Below are positions 15,797-22,988 of a DNA stretch of 22,988 nt, one piece after another. The DNA comes from Chalciporus piperatus (taxonomy: Eukaryota > Basidiomycota > Agaricomycetes > Boletales > Boletaceae). Made by a program: the position numbers and the translations under genes. The stretch is from contig JBBPTG010000335.1 in the NCBI GenBank assembly GCA_038093975.1, positions 1-22,988 of the forward strand. Reading direction: 5' to 3'. The notes beneath the pieces are model-generated. The model worked only from the letters and a program-made list of their open reading frames with translations, did no database searches and was not told where the DNA came from. The first letter of the stretch is position 1, and every line of letters starts with the position of its first letter.

Positions 15797-17402
15797 AAAG
15801 CGAGCTAGAAAATGGCCTCGTCGATGAAGATCTCCCCACTCCGTTATCATTGATTGACACCGAGTCTTCGACAGATTTATCCAATCCCTCCACACCTCCG
15901 CCACCCTCTGGAAAGGGTATCCGCCCCCTTGACTACCTCTTATACAAGGGCAAATGGGTCCACAAGGCCTCTGTATGTCGACTTCTCCTCAACGAAGATT
16001 TCTCTGCCAAGTCACATGATCGGTTGTTGCGTGTCCGCGGTTTTACTCCCATCAACAAACTGAGCAAGATCTCTCAGTCGCTCTCCCCTTCCAATTCAGA
16101 CTCCTCATTCATTGTCGGTAATCCATTCGTTACCCTTGTCCGTCTCGACAATCATGCGACTTCTCTGGTGCTCGTCCGCTCGACGAACATCTACGAAAAT
16201 GGTGTCTCACGCAATGATATCAATGTCAAGACCTTGCAGGAGGGTGGTTCGAAGATCAAGTTATCTGGGAACATTCTTTTACTTGTCCCTTCCGAGTCCA
16301 CTGACCCGGAGTCGAGTTTAACCTGGATTTGGACGGGAGGGTACCTCAAAGTCGCCTCATCTGTGCCTGGACTCGAAGTCGCAACTCAGAAAGTCGTCGA
16401 GATCTCAACTATCGGCTCCCTCGTCGAGCCCATCAACCCCAGCGTCGTCACGGCATCCACCCACCTTGCCAAAGAGAAGACGAAGGAGATCAATACACAC
16501 GATCTTACATGGTCACTCGATCACGAAGCGCTTCGGGCAGCGGTGGATCACATATGGACACAGATGCTGGTGAAGAAGATCCCGGTCTCTGACATTTCTT
16601 TGGTTCGATTGAATGCGAGTCAGGACTTGCCCTATTGTTTGAAGGATGGTATGTACTAATCCACTTCCCTCTTCTTCGTTTCGTTCTCAGGGACTGTTTA
16701 GGTTCACCTGGCCTCTTTTGCGAGGAAGCCACTGCTCAGCTGTCTACGACGAAGCCTGTAGCAGTTATTTGCCCCCGATGCAACGAGCCAACTGATGACA
16801 TCCGCTCACACATGGGCGGTCACATTCTTCGGGCCATTCGGGGAGTCGAAGAAGCACTGGTTTCCCCCGTCGCTCATTTTTTCCCATGTGGTTTCTGTGG
16901 TCGCTCTCAGCTCGAACACCCGGACTGTGCGATCAAACTGAAGGTCACATCGTCACACGGAGTCGAGATGCATACAGATTGCCCTGCCAAGGTCCGGATC
17001 GGGTTCGCGTATGCAGACAAGGGTTCGAAGAAGCGACCATGTCGCAATGCTCCTGTCACTTGTCCCTTATGTCCACTCCTTCCACGCACTAAAGAGACGG
17101 ATTGGCGACCTGCCATCTGGAGGTACAACATGGAACAGCATCTTAACATCGCTCACCCGGAATATGCCCACCCTGGAAAGAATCTCGGTATACCTCTGCC
17201 AAGCAACGTCATCTCCGCAGTCCTCGTGGACTCTCGCGAGGAAGCAAAACTCGGAGTCCCTTCTCGTCCCGAGTTCACCAATATCCAGGTCGTTGGAGAG
17301 CGCAATGAAGCTGTGTCCAGTGCCCGCGAGAAGCGAAGGGTCACCAGTGGGAGCGCTTTCGCTGTTGGGGCTTCGATCACCAAACGTCCTCGCACTAAGT
17401 AA
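15797..17402 (+). CDS. Mushroom zinc-finger-like protein, 5' truncated, one intron
   Basis: The frame is open from the LTR end, so the true N-terminus is lost or the gene is broken. Exon 1 ends at 16648 (LPYCLKDG). A 53-nt intron, GTATGT at 16649 to TAG at 16701, restores one frame into SPGLFCEEATAQL and on to TAA at 17400-17402, about 516 residues in all. The first half has beta-rich repeats with no name I know (LYKGKWVHKASVCRLL, FIVGNPFVTLVRL). The second half is Cys/His-rich: CPRC ... HMGGH, PCGFCGRS, CPLC ... HLNIAHPEYAHP. It ends in a basic, NLS-like KRPRTK. I recall this as the C-terminal part of a large repeated Agaricomycetes family, possibly mobile-element derived. Function unknown. 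Confidence 0.65.
16649..16701 (+). other. Intron in the zinc-finger-like gene (53 nt)
   Basis: The donor is GTATGT. A CAG acceptor candidate at 16688-16690 gives a premature TAG, whereas the TAG 11 bases later (16699-16701) keeps the frame. Frame continuity is the reason for choosing the second site. Confidence 0.65.
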
Positions 17403-17849
17403 TGTCGTTCTTTTCTTGTTCCATTTCCATTCCATCGCATATTCACTACTGCACGAATTTTCTCGCTCACCGTTATCACTCCTGCACGCTGTTTCCAATT
17501 TTCTTCATGTCGCATGTCATTCCTCCTCGTATTCCTGCATGAAACCTCTCATCCATGTTCTATCATCACGCTCTCACTCGTCAGTTGCTATCCCTGCTGT
17601 GTCATGTATGCCTTTCGCCTGCTTTCGATGTGTTTTCGCTCTCTCTGTCGTATTGCAGTGGTGTCCGAAGTCCTAGTATTCAGCCAAATTCATCGATTCC
17701 TAAAATATTTTTCGCGTGACGGATTGCGCTATTTATGGTAAAGAGTAACGCGTGACGGTGGTGGTGGTGGGGCCGCAGAATGTCGGGGTTGGTGTAGTCT
17801 ATTTTTGCTTCGCCCTACTCTTGAGTGAGCCCCCTCTGTGCAGTCAGTC
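17403..17849. other. Intergenic region
   Basis: It probably contains the 3' UTR of the zinc-finger-like gene. It is T/C-rich on the plus strand and holds a short GGT repeat (17757-17771). Short frames here show no recognisable protein. Confidence 0.5.
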
Positions 17850-18055
17850 CCTTTTCATTGCGAACCGCAACACTCTCCCTCCGGAATGAAAACCCTCCTG
17901 TTCACCCTCATCCGCGCCTTCGAATTCCGACTCGCCGTCCCCGTAAGTGAGATCGGCAAAAACACGACAACCGTGCAAAGGCCTGTGTCGAAGAACGACC
18001 CGACGAATGCGCTGCAGTTCCAGTTGTTGATCAAGCCCTATCAGAGGTCGTGTAA
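17850..18055 (+). pseudogene. Cytochrome P450 C-terminal relic
   Basis: MKTLLFTLIRAFEFRLAVP (from 17886), then TTVQRPVSKNDP and LLIKPYQRS match the last 55 or so residues of basidiomycete cytochrome P450s. Just upstream, NRNTLPPE in another frame resembles the segment that follows the haem-binding loop (GYRFSLPEMK type), implying a 1-nt shift near 17884. The haem-binding cysteine and everything before it are absent. The frame has no stop at the expected end: TAA at 18053-18055 is out of frame. P450s are membrane-bound monooxygenases, and this is only a dead fragment. Confidence 0.75.
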
Positions 18056-18467
18056 TGCAAGCGTGTATGCGTATATACAGCTGCTCGATGTTTTATTGCG
18101 ATCTGAAGTTGAACGTTGAACTCGAGTCTCCAACGGCCCGGGGGTGGTACCGCGGAAAGATTTACGAGAGCATTCTATGTGGGAACATGACTGGACATGC
18201 AATGCAATGGGAAATTTTCATTCCCTATCCGTTATAACTTTGGATTCATGCTTCGAGCTGCGTTTGGCACGCGGCGCTAAGCACAATCAATTGGGTTTGA
18301 AATCTCTACGCGGGATGGACCCACTGATGTCCACAACAAGTACACAATGCAATTTTCGTCTGCCACGCTCATCGATCAATCGATCATCGCTCAGTCCTGC
18401 AGGTTGAAGGTTTGTCCTGTGTCTTCATCTCCTCTCCTTTGACCCATTGCTCCTCAGACCTACGACT
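18056..18467. other. Intergenic region upstream of the WD40 gene
   Basis: I see no gene. The last 60 bases are C/T-rich (tcttcatctcctctcc), a usual feature of fungal promoters near transcription starts. There is no clear TATA box. Confidence 0.5.
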
Positions 18468-20302
18468 ATGACAGACTCAGACAACGACCTTGAACCTGCA
18501 GAGAAAAGTCTAGGCCCAACGTTTACCATACAAGCTCCTAAAGAACCTGGAAAAGGGGGGACAATGTGTATAGCATGGCTTTCCGATGGCCGGGTCGTGA
18601 CGGGCTCAGGCGATGGCACCTTGCGGATATGGAATTTGACGACCGGCACGCAAGAGGGTAGCTCGATGGTGCACCAGGGTTGGGTGACTGGGGTCATCAC
18701 CACAGAAGACGGGCGGATTATTTCATGCTCACAGCTGGATAAACGTCTGAGGGTATGGAACACGGACATGGACGAACTCACTAATGGCCCATGGTCGACC
18801 GAAGATTATGGTCCTGCTTGGTGCATGGCTTTGTCTCAAAATGAAGAGCTCCTCGCGAGCTATCACGACAAAGGGGTCGTCATATGGGAGATGGCGGGGA
18901 CCATGCGAATCAGAAATTACATCGCCCAACATTCCAGGGGAGGGTTTCGGTATGCCAAAACAGCTTGTTTCTCTCCCGAAGGCGATAAACTCGCAATAGC
19001 AGACAACACCTGGATCCTCGTTCTTGATGCGGCAAGTGGCGAAATAATCTTTGGACCACTCCGAGTCGATGGAGTCACTATCAGTCATAGTGATTCCATG
19101 TTATTTGCTGTTGTTTGGTCATCTGAGCGACTTTTCGTTGGCTGTTGGGACGGTCGGATCCATTCATTGGATTCGAGCACGGGCAAGATCATCGATGAAC
19201 TAAAACCATCCCATCACAACACAGTGAGGTGTCTGTCCCTCTCTCCCGATGGCAATTGGCTTGCCAGCGGATCGTTTGACAAGACAGTCATTCTTTGGAA
19301 CGTGGACTCGCGCTTGCCTGTTGGAGAGCCACTCAACCATGGTTCAGACGTGAGGGCAGTTGCGTTTTCTCATTCTGGGGAATTTGTTGCATGCACCGGG
19401 GTAGGGGGGAAAATCTCAGCTTGGCGTGTCCCGTGGTGGGACAATAACAATCGAAAGGTTCCACTGTTCATTCAATGGTTATTTTCATAAACTGATGTTG
19501 ATGCTGCAGACCCCCGATCCCCTCCTTGACGTGCGTTCTAGCCCTCTGTGCCTCTCGCATTTCTGACACACTGTATGCGTAGCAATCAGCAGTGGTTTCA
19601 CCGGACTCGGATGTTCCATCAAATATCCCTCGTGAATCTGACTTTGGTTTCCTCAATGTCAGTTTCATTACTCTGTTGCCAGAAATTGATGCCTAATTTC
19701 GGAATTTTGTAGGCGCCTGCATCACATCGCCCCCGCCCCCTTCAAGCCCATTCAAGAATGAATTCATCCGATCCACCGCCCCGGGTACAGCACCGAATGT
19801 TCTCCTGGAGATTGTGGAACATGTTGCCCCGATTTGTACTTGATCGCTCGCACTCAATATACATGGGACGGGCGGAACCAGTAAGCCAATCACCCCCATT
19901 TTCATCACACATACTGAATAAGTCTGTTTCGGATAGGGTACACAGGTTGCTTCAAGGTCCACCATCAGCAACGACCCTTCCACCCCTTCTGACTCAGCAC
20001 CCACCCCTCCTCTCGTGGTCGTCGAGGAGTCCGTTTCCGGAGAGAGCAGCGAAGAGAGCGGGAACGACTCGATCGCGGAACCAGAAGTCAACGACATCGG
20101 ATGTTGTGGGTTCTTGTCCCGTCGGCGGCCTCGAGCGTCCCCGGCACGAGAGCGAGACAACATCCCTGTTGATCAGGCTCTACCTCGAAACAATCCACCC
20201 TCGTCCACCAATGCTGGCATTCCCAACCACCCACCCTCACGCCCTCGAGCTCTGGATATCCTCGAGCTCTCTGCTGTTGTACAATCGTCCGACACTCCCT
20301 GA
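18468..20302 (+). CDS. Orphan seven-blade WD40 repeat protein with variable C-terminal tail
   Basis: My model has five exons: 18468-19457, 19510-19530, 19583-19657, 19713-19880 and 19937 (or 19946)-20302, giving about 539 aa. All junctions are in phase 0. Exon 1 encodes seven WD repeats, enough for one closed propeller (RIWNL, RVWNT, VIWEM, ILVLDA, IHSLDS, ILWNV, SAWRV), and ends in VPWWDNNN, the usual end of the propeller in this mushroom family. The tail is hydrophilic, with FGFLN, RPRPLQAHSR, FSWRLWNMLPR and an acidic stretch before DIGCCGFLSRRRPR. The introns are 52, 52, 55 and 56 (or 65) nt with CTGA/CTAA branch-like sites. Such stand-alone WD40 genes are abundant in Agaricomycetes. The partner is unknown; a protein-scaffold role is inferred. 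Confidence 0.8.
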
Positions 20303-20712
20303 AGCCTCGCCTTTATGTTTCGTCCAGCATACCCTTTTCGCGTCACTCGTGACAACATACAGATTATATTCTGAACTACTATCAAATTTCTGCCGTGAGC
20401 GTGTTGAAGAGTACGTCCGTAATTGTATTTTATGGTGACCGGAATCATCGCATCATGATCTTGGATGGCGAAATGCTGGTATCTTCGCAAATTTTACCGT
20501 TTGGAATGCTTCAATCGCTGTCCTGAATGCACATTTGTTATTCCGCATCGTACGCCTGCGACACCGCAGTTACTATTGAACTTGCCAGCGTCAAAGTATG
20601 ACCTCTCCGTCGATCATCAACGCCAAACATACCGCGTACTGTTCGCCATGCAAGAACCCCTTGGTACCATCGATCAGATCGAGCGTCCACCTCCCTAGTC
20701 AACAAAGGTGTT
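20303..20712. other. Region downstream of the WD40 gene
   Basis: The first part is AT-rich and likely 3' UTR. From about 20480 on, minus-strand frames have protein-like stretches but I recognise none. Confidence 0.45.
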
Positions 20713-21856
20713 TCAGTCCTCCCATCGGTCACGATCGGGGTCGAACGACTCACGTCCTACTCGACCACCTTGATCATTGCCGCGATCGATCACCTCCAAC
20801 AAGCCGTCGGCCGTGCGTTCCTTCCCTCCGAGTCCCCATTCCGCTTTCTCATGAGCAGCAACGAGTGCTTCGTTGGCGAGTTCGACGATGCTGGTTTTGA
20901 GAGGGTTCCGAGACCCTCCGCTCGTCGAGGCCCACTTTCTCTCCCTCAACTTCGCCGTTCCCGCTCGCGACACCCTTGCCTTCGTTGGATGGCCTTGACG
21001 ACTCGTCTGGTCGCGTGCCTTCGCGGCTGGGCGCGTCCTCAGTGTCATTCGACGTGTTTCGGTTGTCGGTGTGGCTCGTTGACCCGTCGACTTGGCCTGG
21101 TGGCTCGAAAGGTGTGTCTAGTGAGTCCGTATCGTCAACAGGTCCGTTCGCGATGTCTATGCCGCCGTTTGGTTCGTTCGCGGCCGTGGACTCCCTCACC
21201 TCATCAACACGATCTCCGGCCGTGCCAGTTCCGTCTGGCGGCTTTGACCATTTACGGGGTTCGTTTGGCATATGCGACCGACTCCGTTCGTCGTCGTCAC
21301 TGCCCACGGTCGTCAATTTTGTGACGTCGCCGTCCGACGGGTCTTCTTCGTCTTTGGTGAGCTTGGCACTCTCGCCGCTCGACCCTTGTCTCTTCACCTC
21401 AAGCGGCATGCTCTAGGGATCGTACCATGTGATCGTGATCATTTCGTCGTCGCCGTCAACTTTGCTGTCCCCTCTCTCGGCCTCGTTACAGGCACCCGCT
21501 GCCTCATTCTGCCCCTCTCCTTGCGATTTCGTTTTTCTCAGCGTCCGTTTGGCGTGCGTGGTCCTAGAATCGTCATCTGGGATTTTTTGTGGGTTCAACA
21601 TTTGACCTTGTCGTCTCCACGGTCGTCTTCTGGGCTGCTCGCCGGGGTCGCGAGGCTCACGCCGTCGACCATTTGGCTCGTGGCATCCTCGCCGAGTCGT
21701 CCGATCACCTCGCTGCGACTTTCTGCTCCTGAAATCTCCCGCACGACTCCTTGCCCTCGCTACCCACTGATTGCTTCTTCTTGACTTGACCTTGGCCTCT
21801 CGTCTTGCGTTCACATTTAAATTCGCGACGCATCTCGTTGCTTGGGGGCGTGACAA
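20713..21856 (-). pseudogene. Degraded charged, low-complexity ORF
   Basis: One minus-strand frame is open from 21856 to 20849 except for a single TAG at 21415-21413. It is rich in Arg/Ser in the first half and Asp/Glu/Ser/Pro in the second. Near 20950-20930 a different minus frame becomes more protein-like (KTSIVELANEALVAAHEKAE ... GRESFDPDRDRWED, ending at 20713), suggesting a frameshift in an older gene. I cannot name a family. The plus-strand frames across the same bases look like shadows. It could be the remnant of a mobile-element protein or of a disordered host protein. Confidence 0.35.
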
Positions 21857-22069
21857 CCATTGCTATTGGCTGTTCTCATGGGTACCGCCACAATTAACAA
21901 GGAGTCCATCAACATCTTCCTCTTCCACCCATTTCCTCCTACTCGCAACATCGCACGATGGGAAGAAACAGTAAGTACGTCTACCTCGCCATTCCAACTT
22001 CCACAATCCCACAAGTCCGTGGACCAACATAAACCCAGTACCTCCCGATTCTGATCCTTATGTCAGTCG
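21857..22069. other. Region upstream of GNL3-like relic
   Basis: It may contain the original promoter and first exon of the GTPase copy. ATGGGAAGAAACA followed by GTAAGTA (21957-21976) looks like a tiny first exon plus donor site, but I cannot connect it to the next block. Confidence 0.3.
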
Positions 22070-22988
22070 AAGAAAGACCCAGGAGTTCCAAAACTTCCTG
22101 ATCTTAAAACCAAGAACGCAGAGAAACAAACGCCACGATCCGTGAGTTTCCTACGTCTGCCTTGCGCTCGTCTTTGTCTTCGTTCTTATCCTCGTTCCAT
22201 CGTCTAGCCGCCCGCGCGAACGGATCCAGATGCCACAATGGCATCAGAACGAACTCCGAGAGAGAGAGCTTAGTCTCCTCGATATCCAAGACCCTGATCC
22301 AACCCAACCTGTACCATACAGCTCCACATCCATCCACGGCTCATAAAACCAACAAAAAAATAACTTCGACGACACTACGTCCGCGCACTCCACAAAGCCA
22401 TCGACGCAAGCTGCGTCGTCATTCTCGTGCTCGACGCGCGAGAATCCAGAGGGCTGCGAGGAGGTGATGAGACGGGAGGGTAAGACTCGGAAGCTCGTGT
22501 TCGTTCTATATTACATAGGTGCGTGGTCGACGCTTTCCCTTCTTTCGAGGTGCTTCTCGCACGTGCACATGGACGTCATTTTGGAGCAGAATCGTGATTT
22601 AGATCTCGTCCCGAGGGAGAATGTGCAGCAGTGGTTAGCGTCTACCAATCAACGATCAAATCTGTCATCTGTGACAGCTCCTGCTCTTCTCCGTCTACTG
22701 AAAGCGCACGACACGAGCGCTGCGTAAACCGTCGCCGTCGGTGTAGTCGGTTTCCCCAACATCGGCAAGAGTAGTTTGATCAACCCTTTGAAACGATCAA
22801 AGGTTCGTTCTCACTCTCATATGTGCATGGAATCTACGATAGCTTTGCTTTGACCTCGACGCGGCCTGCGCTGTCGCGGCTAAGCCTGGACATACCAAGG
22901 AACTACAAACCGTACAACTGGAGCGTGGTCTCAAGACCACCGATTCACCAGGAGTCGTGTTCGAAGAAGACGAAGACCAGAAGAGTAG
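22070..22988 (+). pseudogene. Nucleostemin/GNL3-type circularly permuted GTPase, decayed copy
   Basis: Blocks in order are KKDPGVPKLPDLK (22070), ALHKAIDASCVVILVLDAR (about 22384-22440), RKLVFVLYYI + DLVPREN joined across an intron (22519-22602, GTGCGT...TTTAG), APALLRLLKAH, P-loop GFPNIGKSS (22749-22775), then CAVAAKPGHTKELQTVQLER and DSPGVVF (G3). G4 precedes G1, the permuted order of YlqF/nucleostemin GTPases, which work in ribosome biogenesis in the nucleolus. Damage includes the G4 NKxD motif reading YYID, an extra base near 22446, an apparent loss of about 20 residues after QQWL, a TAA at 22725-22727, and a further intron (22803-22864) whose acceptor reads GG instead of AG. The sequence runs off the right edge. 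A functional copy presumably exists elsewhere. Confidence 0.78.

Noticed and set aside
17011..17741. Overlapping frames downstream of the zinc-finger-like gene (both strands)
   Set aside because: They are shadows of its exon 2 and T/C-rich 3' sequence without protein features.
20770..21784. Long plus-strand ORFs opposite the charged minus frame
   Set aside because: Composition (Arg/Ser/Cys-rich, no motif) fits GC-rich shadows; the minus frame is longer and more coherent.
22162..22467. 101-codon plus ORF at the start of the GTPase relic
   Set aside because: It crosses an intron and the wrong frame of the GTPase blocks (ending in an Arg-rich tail), so it is not a gene of its own.

Overview
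The window looks like nuclear DNA of a mushroom-forming basidiomycete (Agaricomycetes). Supporting this are chromodomain Ty3/gypsy elements, a Ty1/copia tail, a KDZ transposase piece, a Helitron carrying a DUF6570-type N-terminus, an orphan WD40 gene with a C-terminal tail typical of mushrooms, a cytochrome P450 relic, and introns of about 50-66 nt with CTRAY-like branch sites. Family names come from motif recognition and memory; no database search was run. There is no bacterial, rRNA, intact tRNA or CRISPR content.

Left third (1-8516) is a graveyard of nested mobile elements. Gypsy-1 (+, 1-3789) enters at the left edge inside pol and runs through RNase H, integrase and chromodomain, then a separate 388-aa zinc-knuckle ORF, then its 3' LTR. 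It abuts the inside of gag of Gypsy-2 (-, 3790-4706), a member of the same LTR family in opposite orientation. Gypsy-2 in turn cuts a copia RNase H gene (4707-5063), which is followed by a 186-bp copia LTR. That LTR cuts a KDZ transposase fragment (-), and a second, 5'-truncated copy of the copia LTR cuts a decayed Helitron (-, 5601-8516).

Middle (8876-15796): a gene of a multicopy mushroom family (starting MADPNLEI) is cut after about 107 codons by Gypsy-3, a two-LTR chromodomain gypsy element of 6.6 kb. It has one nonsense codon in gag, three 1-nt deletions in pol, and a protease active-site Asp changed to Asn. No target-site duplication is visible, so it may be a recombinant.

Both gypsy families carry, two bases inside the 5' LTR, an 11-12 nt primer-binding site perfectly complementary to the predicted first bases of their own mRNA (32-33 bp after a TATA box). 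This is the signature of Tf1-type self-priming rather than tRNA priming, and is the strongest observation here.

Right third (15797-22988) is more gene-like: a truncated zinc-finger-like gene with one intron, a P450 C-terminal relic, an apparently intact five-exon WD40 gene (18468-20302), a degraded charged ORF on the minus strand, and a decayed copy of a nucleostemin/GNL3-type circularly permuted GTPase that runs off the right edge. Only the WD40 gene looks like a complete functional host gene.
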